Shown one piece after another: positions 59,121 through 64,000 of a stretch of 64,000 bases of DNA; position 1 is the first letter of the stretch; every line of letters starts with the position of its first letter. A program made the translations under genes and the position numbers. The DNA is taken from the IMG/VR virus record IMGVR_UViG_3300044653_000098, positions 62,001 through 126,000 of that record; one strand, given 5' to 3'. The notes beneath the pieces are model-generated. The model was given only the letters and a program-made list of their open reading frames with translations. It ran no database searches and was not told where the DNA came from. Source of the stretch: a virus.

Positions 59121-59192
59121 GCCTCCGTAGCTCAATGGTGGAGCAGTGCCCCCGTAAGGCACAGGCCGCAGGGTCAGTACCTGCCGGAGGCT
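59121..59192 (+). tRNA. trnT(cgu): tRNA-Thr (anticodon CGU), C33
   Basis: Acceptor GCCTCCG/CGGAGGC, anticodon stem GTGCC/GGCAC with loop CCCGTAA, T-arm GCAGG GTCAGTA CCTGC (T-loop departs from TTCRA), CCA encoded at 59193-59195. C33. Confidence 0.8.
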
Positions 59193-59196
59193 CCAT

Positions 59197-59282
59197 GCGC
59201 TCGTGGCGGAATAGGTATACGCGCTAGCCCGAGATGCTAGTGCTCCGCGAGGGGCGTGCGGGTTCGACTCCCGCCGAGCGCA
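59197..59282 (+). tRNA. trnL(gag): tRNA-Leu (anticodon GAG), C33
   Basis: Acceptor GCGCTCG/CGAGCGC, anticodon stem CTAGC/GCTAG with loop CCGAGAT, long variable arm, T-arm GCGGG TTCGACT CCCGC, CCA encoded at 59283-59285. Class II Leu with C33. Confidence 0.8.
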
Positions 59283-59359
59283 CCACGCCGCCGCGCACGG
59301 CTTGCGGCCCGGCTCCTGTAAAGCTGGAGGTCCGGATCGGCACCGGACGGCGGCTCTGC

Positions 59360-59433
59360 TCCGGGATCGGGTTGCCGGCATCCCGACGCGGCTTTGGACC
59401 GCGGTCACGCTGGTTCGAGTCCAGCTCCCGGAA
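59360..59433 (+). tRNA. trnQ(uug): tRNA-Gln (anticodon UUG)
   Basis: Acceptor TCCGGGA/TCCCGGA, anticodon stem CGCGG/CCGCG with loop CTTTGGA, T-arm GCTGG TTCGAGT CCAGC. Confidence 0.85.
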
Positions 59434-59437
59434 CGAT

Positions 59438-59509
59438 GCCTGCCTAGTGATAACGGCAGCACGCGTCCTTGGTAAGGACGTAGACGGAGTTCAATTCTCC
59501 GGGCAGGCT
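59438..59509 (+). tRNA. trnT(ggu): tRNA-Thr (anticodon GGU)
   Basis: Acceptor GCCTGCC/GGCAGGC, anticodon stem CGTCC/GGACG with loop TTGGTAA, T-arm CGGAG TTCAATT CTCCG. Confidence 0.85.
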
Positions 59510-59513
59510 CTGT

Positions 59514-59586
59514 GTGGACGTGGCGAAGCTGGTATCGCATCTGCTTGCCAAGCAGAAGATCGCGGGTTCGATCCCCGTCGTCCACT
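59514..59586 (+). tRNA. trnG(gcc): tRNA-Gly (anticodon GCC)
   Basis: Acceptor GTGGACG/CGTCCAC, anticodon stem TCTGC/GCAGA with loop TTGCCAA, T-arm GCGGG TTCGATC CCCGT. Confidence 0.85.
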
Positions 59587-59683
59587 CTCCGGCTGCGGTG
59601 TTCACCGTGCCAATGCGAAGGGCCCGACAGGTTCGGTAACCCGGATGGATAAGTCTGCTAGGCCAGCAGGCAAACGGTTGAAT

Positions 59684-59767
59684 GTCCCGGTGGCGTAATT
59701 GGTAGCCGCGCACGGCTCAGACCCGTGTGCCTTAACGGGCGTGAGGGTTCGACCCCCTCCTGGGACA
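59684..59767 (+). tRNA. trnL(cag): tRNA-Leu (anticodon CAG)
   Basis: Acceptor GTCCCGG/CTGGGAC, anticodon stem CACGG/CCGTG with loop CTCAGAC, long variable arm, T-arm GAGGG TTCGACC CCCTC. Class II Leu. Confidence 0.85.
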
Positions 59768-59887
59768 CGATCGGAACTCCCTCCCGCCGCGGTTCGCGAA
59801 CGCGGTGATCAGGAGAGCTAAGGGTCTGGCCCCGCGCCCGGCCGGAGGAGTTCACAGTCAATGCGCATGGCAAGCGGGGCGTGACAT

Positions 59888-59961
59888 GGTCTGCGACCAG
59901 CTGGAGGTTGGAGGCGGCCTGCAAAGCCGTCAGCAGCGGGGTTCGATTCCCCGGCGGGCCT
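59888..59961 (+). tRNA. trnC(gca): tRNA-Cys (anticodon GCA)
   Basis: Acceptor GGTCTGC/GCGGGCC with two G-U pairs, D-stem CCA/TGG, anticodon stem GCGGC/GCCGT with loop CTGCAAA, T-arm CGGGG TTCGATT CCCCG. Confidence 0.75.
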
Positions 59962-60102
59962 CTAACAGGCTCCGTCTGCGTGGATTTCGCAGTTCGGGCC
60001 GTTCCCCGGCGGGATGGCATTGGCGGAGGCTGCGGCCGCGCTCAGGAGGGTGCCGAGTGCAATACCCGCGGCGAGAAGGGCTGCTAGAAGTCGGTAGCGC
60101 AT
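59962..60102 (-). CDS. Tiny secreted peptide on the antisense strand of the array
   Basis: A 46-residue frame on the strand opposite to the tRNAs. It begins MRYRLLAALLAAGIALGTLL, a textbook signal peptide with a probable cut after ASANA, and leaves a ~17-residue mature peptide with two cysteines (PNCEIHADGAC). AAAGGTG precedes the ATG. It fills the largest tRNA-free gap in the middle of the array. A secreted or surface peptide is likely if expressed; function unknown. Confidence 0.55.
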   Translation of the reverse strand: MRYRLLAALLAAGIALGTLLSAAAASANAIPPGNGPNCEIHADGAC

Positions 60103-60164
60103 GGTCTTCACCTTTCTGCTGGTAGCTGTCACGGTACGCCTAAGTGATTGTTCTGCACAGGCAT

Positions 60165-60249
60165 GGAGCGGTGGCCGAGCGGCCTATGGCGGTGTCCTGC
60201 TAAGGCACTCACCGGAAACGGTGCGCGGGTTCAAATCCCGCTCGCTCCT
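60165..60249 (+). tRNA. trnS(gcu): tRNA-Ser (anticodon GCU)
   Basis: Acceptor GGAGCGG/TCGCTCC, anticodon stem GTGTC/GGCAC with loop CTGCTAA, long variable arm, T-arm GCGGG TTCAAAT CCCGC. Confidence 0.85.
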
Positions 60250-60252
60250 CTT

Positions 60253-60337
60253 GGAAGGTAGCGCCGAGGATGGCGAACTGGTCCCGAAAACCAGGCCGGG
60301 GTGAGTAGCCCCGAGGGTTCGATTCCTTTACCTTCCT
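60253..60337 (+). tRNA. trnS(cga): tRNA-Ser (anticodon CGA), C33
   Basis: Acceptor GGAAGGT/ACCTTCC, perfect anticodon stem CTGGT/ACCAG with loop CCCGAAA, long variable arm, T-arm GAGGG TTCGATT CCTTT. C33. Confidence 0.8.
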
Positions 60338-60341
60338 CTGA

Positions 60342-60415
60342 CCGCCCCGGCTCAGCCGGTGAAGAGGCCCGTCTGATAAGCGGGTAGTCGCATGGTTCAA
60401 CTCCATGGGGGCGGA
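60342..60415 (+). tRNA. trnI(gau): tRNA-Ile (anticodon GAU)
   Basis: Acceptor CCGCCCC/GGGGCGG, anticodon stem CCCGT/GCGGG with loop CTGATAA, T-arm CATGG TTCAACT CCATG. Confidence 0.85.
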
Positions 60416-60416
60416 C

Positions 60417-60488
60417 TGGCCAGTAGCACAAAGGTAAGTGCACCCGTCTTATAAGCGGGCGATACGGAGTCAAGACCCGGCTGGCCTA
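60417..60488 (+). tRNA. trnI(uau): tRNA-Ile (anticodon UAU), mismatched first pair
   Basis: Acceptor TGGCCAG/CTGGCCT pairs except T1-T72. D-stem GCAC/GTGC, anticodon stem CCCGT/GCGGG with loop CTTATAA, weak T-arm, CCA at 60489-60491. UAU reads AUA directly; bacteria normally use a modified CAU tRNA. Only one base separates it from its upstream neighbour. Confidence 0.75.
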
Positions 60489-60491
60489 CCA

Positions 60492-60564
60492 GCTCCCCGC
60501 GCCCGACTGGACGGGCACCGGACTTTTAATCCGGACTGACTGGGTTCGATTCCTTGGGGGAGCA
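60492..60564 (+). tRNA. trnK(uuu): tRNA-Lys (anticodon UUU)
   Basis: Acceptor GCTCCCC/GGGGAGC, D-stem GCCC/GGGC, anticodon stem CCGGA/TCCGG with loop CTTTTAA, T-arm CTGGG TTCGATT CCTTG. Confidence 0.85.
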
Positions 60565-60569
60565 CGCAA

Positions 60570-60641
60570 GCGTCGCTGGTGTAAAGGAAGCGCGCTCGCC
60601 TTCTAAGCGAGATGGTCTCAGTTCGATTCTGGGGCGACGCA
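60570..60641 (+). tRNA. trnR(ucu): tRNA-Arg (anticodon UCU)
   Basis: Acceptor GCGTCGC/GCGACGC, anticodon stem CTCGC/GCGAG with loop CTTCTAA, T-arm CTCAG TTCGATT CTGGG. Confidence 0.8.
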
Positions 60642-60642
60642 C

Positions 60643-60713
60643 GGCTCGTTAGGTTAACGGCAGACCGCCTGGTTCTCAGCCAGGGAGCAGGGGTTCAATT
60701 CCCCTACGAGCTA
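60643..60713 (+). tRNA. trnE(cuc): tRNA-Glu (anticodon CUC)
   Basis: Acceptor GGCTCGT/ACGAGCT, anticodon stem CCTGG/CCAGG with loop TTCTCAG, T-arm AGGGG TTCAATT CCCCT. Confidence 0.85.
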
Positions 60714-60717
60714 CTTT

Positions 60718-60795
60718 GCCGCTGTTACTCTGATGGTAAGGGGTAGCCGGGTTTTCACCCCGGACACGACGCGGGTTCGAGTCCCGTCAGCGGCT
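60718..60795 (+). tRNA. trnE(uuc): tRNA-Glu (anticodon UUC)
   Basis: Acceptor GCCGCTG/CAGCGGC, anticodon stem CCGGG/CCCGG with loop TTTTCAC, T-arm GCGGG TTCGAGT CCCGT. Confidence 0.8.
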
Positions 60796-60796
60796 C

Positions 60797-60870
60797 TGCG
60801 GACAGCAGCACCGGTCGTGCTGAACGGTCTCATAAGCCGAGATAGCTGGGTTCGACTCCCAGGTCCGCAA
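60797..60870 (+). tRNA. trnM(cau): tRNA-Met (anticodon CAU)
   Basis: Acceptor TGCGGAC/GTCCGCA, D-stem CAGC/GCTG, anticodon loop CTCATAA, T-arm CTGGG TTCGACT CCCAG. The T1-A72 pair argues against an initiator. An Ile (modified CAU) identity cannot be excluded. Confidence 0.8.
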
Positions 60871-60883
60871 CTGTTCAATCTGA

Positions 60884-60957
60884 TCCGGCGTAGCTCAGTC
60901 TGGTAGAGCAGCCGCCCGTTAAGCGGAAGCGCGCAGGTTCGAGCCCTGCCGCCGGAG
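60884..60957 (+). tRNA. trnN(guu): tRNA-Asn (anticodon GUU), C33
   Basis: Acceptor TCCGGCG/CGCCGGA, D-stem GCTC/GAGC, anticodon loop CCGTTAA on a CCGC/GCGG stem, T-arm GCAGG TTCGAGC CCTGC. C33. Confidence 0.8.
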
Positions 60958-60969
60958 CGCAGTAATCAT

Positions 60970-61042
60970 GGTTCTGTAGCTCAGTGGTCAGAGCGTCCGC
61001 CTGTCGAGCGGAGGGCCGCGGGTTCGACTCCCGTCAGGACCG
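60970..61042 (+). tRNA. trnD(guc): tRNA-Asp (anticodon GUC)
   Basis: Acceptor GGTTCTG/CAGGACC, anticodon stem TCCGC/GCGGA with loop CTGTCGA, T-arm GCGGG TTCGACT CCCGT. Confidence 0.85.
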
Positions 61043-61053
61043 CGCATGATAAA

Positions 61054-61125
61054 GGGTGCTTAGCTCAGCGGAAGAGCAGCAGCACGACACGCTGAAGGCC
61101 GCAGGTTCGATCCCTGCAGCGCCCA
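61054..61125 (+). tRNA. trnV(gac): tRNA-Val (anticodon GAC), C33
   Basis: Acceptor GGGTGCT/AGCGCCC, anticodon loop ACGACAC on CAGC/GCTG, T-arm GCAGG TTCGATC CCTGC, CCA at 61126-61128. C33. Confidence 0.8.
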
Positions 61126-61216
61126 CCATGCGCGTTACGCCGGAGAACGGCCGCCCAATACGCGCAGCAGGGGACTGTCGTACAGGCGGAGGAAGTCGGC
61201 TTGGCGGTCCCAACTA

Positions 61217-61288
61217 GCGTCCATCGTTCAACGGATAGGACGGCAGGCTACGGACCTGCTGATGGGAGTTCGAGTCTTCCTGGACGCA
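61217..61288 (+). tRNA. trnR(acg): tRNA-Arg (anticodon ACG)
   Basis: Acceptor GCGTCCA/TGGACGC, anticodon stem GCAGG/CCTGC with loop CTACGGA; A34 would be edited to inosine by the host deaminase. Confidence 0.85.
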
Positions 61289-61289
61289 C

Positions 61290-61361
61290 GGGCCGTTAGC
61301 TCAGCGGCAGAGCGGCGCCCCCACACGGCGCGCAGCGGAGGTTCGAGTCCTCCATGGCCCA
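61290..61361 (+). tRNA. trnV(cac): tRNA-Val (anticodon CAC), C33
   Basis: Acceptor GGGCCGT/ATGGCCC, perfect anticodon stem GCGCC/GGCGC with loop CCCACAC, T-arm GGAGG TTCGAGT CCTCC. C33. Confidence 0.8.
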
Positions 61362-61363
61362 CT

Positions 61364-61434
61364 GAGGGCGAACCGCATGGCGCGGAGGCTGGTTGTGAGC
61401 CAGTCAGCAGCGGGTTCGAATCCCGTCGTCCTCC
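61364..61434 (+). tRNA. trnH(gug): tRNA-His (anticodon GUG)
   Basis: Acceptor GAGGGCG/CGTCCTC, D-stem CCGC/GCGG, anticodon stem GCTGG/CCAGT with loop TTGTGAG, T-arm GCGGG TTCGAAT CCCGT. Position -1 is T rather than the usual G, opposite C73. Confidence 0.75.
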
Positions 61435-61520
61435 CTTTCCCCCGGTCGTAGGGCCGCACCCGGCAGGGTGATCCGGAGAGCCTGTGTCCATCAGGGCGGG
61501 GATCAAAAACTCCGGGCTAT

Positions 61521-61601
61521 GGCGGAGTGACCCGAGATGGCATGGGAGCGGTCTGTAAAACCGTCGCTTCGGCACGGCTGGTTCGATTCCAGCGTCCGCC
61601 A
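61521..61601 (+). tRNA. trnY(gua): tRNA-Tyr (anticodon GUA)
   Basis: Acceptor GGCGGAG/GTCCGCC with one mismatch, anticodon stem GCGGT/ACCGT with loop CTGTAAA, variable arm, T-arm GCTGG TTCGATT CCAGC. Confidence 0.8.
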
Positions 61602-61656
61602 CTCTCCGGGTGCAGGAGCCACACGGCTTGGCCGCCGTGCCTGCCCCGGAGCGTAA

Positions 61657-61728
61657 GCGCCTATCGTTCAGTGGATAGGATCGCGGCCCCCGAAGCCGCA
61701 GACGCTGGTTCGAGTCCAGCTGGGCGCA
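61657..61728 (+). tRNA. trnR(ccg): tRNA-Arg (anticodon CCG), C33
   Basis: Acceptor GCGCCTA/TGGGCGC, perfect anticodon stem GCGGC/GCCGC with loop CCCCGAA, T-arm GCTGG TTCGAGT CCAGC. C33. Confidence 0.8.
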
Positions 61729-61729
61729 C

Positions 61730-61801
61730 TGGCCTGAAGCTCAATGGACGAGCGGTCGCCCCCTAAGCGAACGGCTGCGGGTTCGAGTCCCGTCAGGCCG
61801 G
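61730..61801 (+). tRNA. trnR(ccu): tRNA-Arg (anticodon CCU), C33
   Basis: Acceptor TGGCCTG/CAGGCCG, D-stem GCTC/GAGC, anticodon loop CCCCTAA on TCGC/GCGA, T-arm GCGGG TTCGAGT CCCGT. C33. Last tRNA of the array. Confidence 0.75.
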
Positions 61802-61927
61802 CCACATCGATGCTCACGCTGCGAGTTGTCCTGGTATCCGGTTCGGCGTTTCTTGCCCGTCGTCCTATCCGGCCCGGCCCCGTCCAAGCGCTCCCGCGGA
61901 GATAGCTGTTGTGGCGGGGCCCGGTCG

Positions 61928-61933
61928 TATGAT
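61928..61933 (+). promoter_or_regulatory. TATGAT -10 box before the right-end genes
   Basis: TATGAT is a near-consensus -10 in the 215-base gap after the array. No clear -35 is seen 17 bases upstream. It would drive the genes from 62017 on. Confidence 0.5.
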
Positions 61934-61949
61934 AGAGTTGCTTTCGTAA

Positions 61950-61988
61950 CCGCCCGGACCTGCCTATCAGTGCGACGCAGCCGGGCGG
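61950..61988 (+). terminator. Hairpin in the leader of the right-end genes
   Basis: CCGCCCGG (61950-61957) pairs with CCGGGCGG (61981-61988), followed by CGCTTTTCC. It may end array transcripts, or attenuate the promoter at 61928. Confidence 0.5.
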
Positions 61989-62016
61989 ACCGCTTTTCCG
62001 GGCCGATGAGCCGGCC

Positions 62017-62511
62017 ATGGACCTGTCCGGCGCCACCCTGGCTGAGCTGAACGCCGAGCTGATCACGCGCACCGCCCCGGTCGAGTCGCTCGACCGGCTG
62101 TTTGCGTTGCCTGATTGGGTGACCGACCCGGATCTGTGCAACTCCTACGAGGTGCTGGTCGCCCGGCTCCGGAGAGAGACCGACCACCTGCCCCTGAACA
62201 CGCTCCAGCAGATGAGGATCGAGCGGATCGTCTTCAACTACATCGTGCTGAAGTTCAGGGAGTCTCACGCGGGCAGCGACCACCAGTTCACGGACCACCT
62301 CAAGGACTGGAACACCTACTGGGCCTCGATCACCCGGGAGTTCGACGCGGTGCTGCGCGCCTGGCAGCCCAAAGAGCAGGACGCGATCATGCACATGGTG
62401 AAGCTGGCCGTCGAAGAGGTGATCGCGACGATCGAGGACACCGGGGTGCGCAATGACCTCGTGCGGAGGTTCCCCGACACCTTCAAGCGCATGGGCCTGA
62501 TCAGCGCCTGA
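62017..62511 (+). CDS. Phage protein, possibly terminase small subunit
   Basis: A 164-residue helical protein (LPLNTLQQMRIERIVFNYIVLKFRE; WNTYWASITREFDAVLRA). Size, helical content and position at the head of what seems the late region recall small terminase subunits of large actinophages, but there is no recognised DNA-binding motif. The ATG has no strong ribosome site. Confidence 0.5.
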   Translation: MDLSGATLAELNAELITRTAPVESLDRLFALPDWVTDPDLCNSYEVLVARLRRETDHLPLNTLQQMRIERIVFNYIVLKFRESHAGSDHQFTDHLKDWNTYWASITREFDAVLRAWQPKEQDAIMHMVKLAVEEVIATIEDTGVRNDLVRRFPDTFKRMGLISA

Positions 62512-62524
62512 CGAAGTATCGTGC

Positions 62525-63103
62525 GTGGCTGGCTACCTGGACAAGCTCCTGGGACTCGCCGCGGTGCGGGTGCCGGAGTACCAGCGCCGGAGCGCGAAGG
62601 GCGGCGCGGTAAGCGTCTCCAGCTATACCCGCATGGGCCGCGACGCGATGCAGTCCCACCTGACCTCCTCGCACGGGATGGACGCCCGCGGGCTGGGAAA
62701 GGACTTCAGCCACCCGACCAGCCTCGCCGCTTGGCACGGCGCCGACCACGTCGCCCGCGGCGACGGGCTGGACCACCAGCACCCCGAGGGCATCGCGGCG
62801 CACGCCGACCACGCCGTGGCTCATGAGAGCGAGCATGGCCACGGGCTCGGGGCTGTGGCCGGCCACATGGCGGTCTGGGAGGCCCCTGCTATCGCCCACC
62901 GTGAGGTGCGCCGGACCGTCGACCGCCAGACGCGCCGCCGGCTCTACCGGCTGGACAAGCACCGCGGTGGCTCGAAGAAGCGCCCAGGAGGCGGCTTCGC
63001 GTCCGGTGTGGCGTCAGGAGCGTCGGGCTCCTCCTCCGGTGGGGGCGGAGGATCGGGTGGCTCAGGGAGCAGCTCAGGCTCGTCTGGAGGCAACAGCCAG
63101 TGA
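62525..63103 (+). CDS. His-rich protein with Gly/Ser tail, likely virion or late protein
   Basis: A 192-residue protein from GTG 62525. It begins MAGYLDKLLGL, has a strikingly His-rich middle (residues ~60-110), and ends in ~45 residues of Gly/Ser repeats. Its start resembles that of the next gene (VTYLERLLAL), hinting at related N-terminal segments. Function unknown. Confidence 0.55.
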   Translation: MAGYLDKLLGLAAVRVPEYQRRSAKGGAVSVSSYTRMGRDAMQSHLTSSHGMDARGLGKDFSHPTSLAAWHGADHVARGDGLDHQHPEGIAAHADHAVAHESEHGHGLGAVAGHMAVWEAPAIAHREVRRTVDRQTRRRLYRLDKHRGGSKKRPGGGFASGVASGASGSSSGGGGGSGGSGSSSGSSGGNSQ

Positions 63104-64000
63104 CGTACCTGGAGAGGCTCCTCGCGCTCACGCCGCAGACGCCCGAGGCGTCGACCGTGCCCAAGCCCATCCACCCTGGTGGCCCTGGTCTCTGGCACCA
63201 TAAGAAATGGATGGCGCCACCCTACGTGGAGCACGTCGCCCAGGCTCTGATGCGCCGGGGCAAGTCCGAGTCCGAGGCGTACCACCTGGCGGTCGGATTG
63301 ATGCACTCATGGAGTGCAGGTCACGACGGTCATGGACACCACGTGCACGCCGACGTCAAGGCGGCGGCCGCCGCCAACCTCGCCAAGTGGGAGGAGCTGC
63401 GCGGCCGCGCCCACGCCAGCCACTTGGCCAAGAAGGCAAAGGGGCACAGCAAGAGCCATCACGATCTCGCGGCGAGCGCTGCGTGGGACGAGATCGGTGA
63501 GCTGATGGTGGAGTTCGCCCGGACCGCCCCGCTCGACATCATGGAGCTGGCCTCGGGCCCGACCTACTTCTACGACGCTTCGATGCTCAAGGGAGGATCG
63601 GAGGCCAGCGCGCCGGGCGCCAAGCGGATCACCAGCAACCAGCTGCGCCAGAATCCGAGCCAGACAGTTGCCGCCAACCCCCCGCTACCGCCCGGCGTCA
63701 CGCTGCCCACCCCGGCCGAGCTGAACCAGCTCGCCGCGAATATCTCCTCGGCCGGCCTGCCCGAGAGCGACCTCATCCGTGGCGCCCGCGATCACGCCAG
63801 GGCAGCAGCCATGAAGATGCAGGCTAACCAGCCGGTCGACGCGCTGCACATGCTGCGCGCGTGCCAGGCGGGGATCGTCTCAGCCCACCGGGAGTACAAC
63901 GGCAGTCTCATCCCGGTGGCCAATGTGTTCAGCGCGCGGCTGGCGCCTGCTGAAGCAGCCTCGGCGCGGGCCGAGATGTTCGAGGGACTGAAGACCCGCG
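63100..64000 (+). CDS. Phage late protein, truncated by the window edge
   Basis: At least 300 residues, running off the right end. It starts at GTG 63100 overlapping the previous stop (GTGA). Residues ~24-95 include PPYVEHVAQALMRRGKSESEAYHLAVGL and KAAAAANLAKWEELRGRAHA. This small helical module is seen in actinophage structural or head-associated proteins as I recall them. The full function needs the missing C-terminus. Confidence 0.6.
   Translation, partial: MTYLERLLALTPQTPEASTVPKPIHPGGPGLWHHKKWMAPPYVEHVAQALMRRGKSESEAYHLAVGLMHSWSAGHDGHGHHVHADVKAAAAANLAKWEELRGRAHASHLAKKAKGHSKSHHDLAASAAWDEIGELMVEFARTAPLDIMELASGPTYFYDASMLKGGSEASAPGAKRITSNQLRQNPSQTVAANPPLPPGVTLPTPAELNQLAANISSAGLPESDLIRGARDHARAAAMKMQANQPVDALHMLRACQAGIVSAHREYNGSLIPVANVFSARLAPAEAASARAEMFEGLKTR

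Noticed and set aside
59628-59672. T-arm-like GGTTCGGTAACC and a CTGC/GCAG loop in an array spacer
   Set aside because: No acceptor or D-arm can be paired around them, so neither a normal nor a permuted tRNA is supported.

Overview
The window reads as part of a large, GC-rich virus of an actinomycete, possibly a phage-plasmid. The phage reading rests on a glycoside hydrolase family 25 (GH25) endolysin (39899-40963), tightly packed small genes with ATGA or GTGA stop/start overlaps, a self-sufficient replication set built round a family A DNA polymerase, a 36-member tRNA array, and what look like virion or packaging genes entering at the right edge (62017-64000). The plasmid-like side is a leftward block of a DUF2637-type membrane protein, a very basic membrane protein and an FtsK/TraB-type DNA translocase (7137-11691), beside a cluster of inverted hexamer repeats (5263-5452). 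No host gene, integrase or CRISPR array was seen. The genus of the host cannot be read from the sequence.

Layout. 1-4742: small, mostly leftward, cysteine-rich unknown genes. Four of them share a leader motif (GCCTCCGTTT or its complement) and an 18-bp near-palindrome, GGTAGACACGTGTCAACC, in their promoters. 4743-5605: non-coding, with dyads, a pyrimidine-rich stretch and eight CATCAC/GTGATG hexamers. 5606-7112: a membrane-anchored HNH protein and two small membrane proteins. 7137-11691: the conjugation-like block. 11876-15970: mostly membrane proteins, including a minimal potassium-channel pore with the TVGYGD filter. 16147-30373: SNF2-type helicase, two sigma-like factors, a cytosine methyltransferase split over two overlapping frames, a DnaB-type helicase, a primase-like zinc protein, clamp-loader delta' and delta subunits, and many small unknowns. 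30396-45591: DNA polymerase I type enzyme, single-strand-binding-like protein, RuvC, RecA, DUF932-like protein, a Rad50/SbcC split into two genes 5 kb apart, endolysin, Mre11/SbcD, HAD phosphatase, Cas4/RecB-like nuclease and sliding clamp. 45591-57310: glycosyltransferases, a 983-residue B12-binding radical SAM protein, MazG-like protein, DnaX, and a sugar epimerase / C-methyltransferase / cupin / glycosyltransferase cluster. 57343-61801: the tRNA array. 61802-64000: a promoter and three phage-type genes, the last cut by the window edge.

How the parts work together. Helicase, primase-like protein, polymerase, clamp and three clamp-loader subunits suggest the element builds its own replisome. 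RecA, RuvC, the SbcCD pair and the Cas4-like nuclease would process recombination intermediates. The sugar cluster could decorate DNA or virions. The tRNAs cover all 20 amino acids. Eleven carry C instead of the near-universal U at position 33, and one appears to be circularly permuted (3' half ahead of 5' half). The strong promoter ahead of the array carries the same TTGACACGGGTCTACC box as the promoter of the sigma-like gene at 25411, and both relate to the palindrome of the left arm, so one regulator may tie these regions together. All functional calls come from reading motifs by eye; no database search was run.
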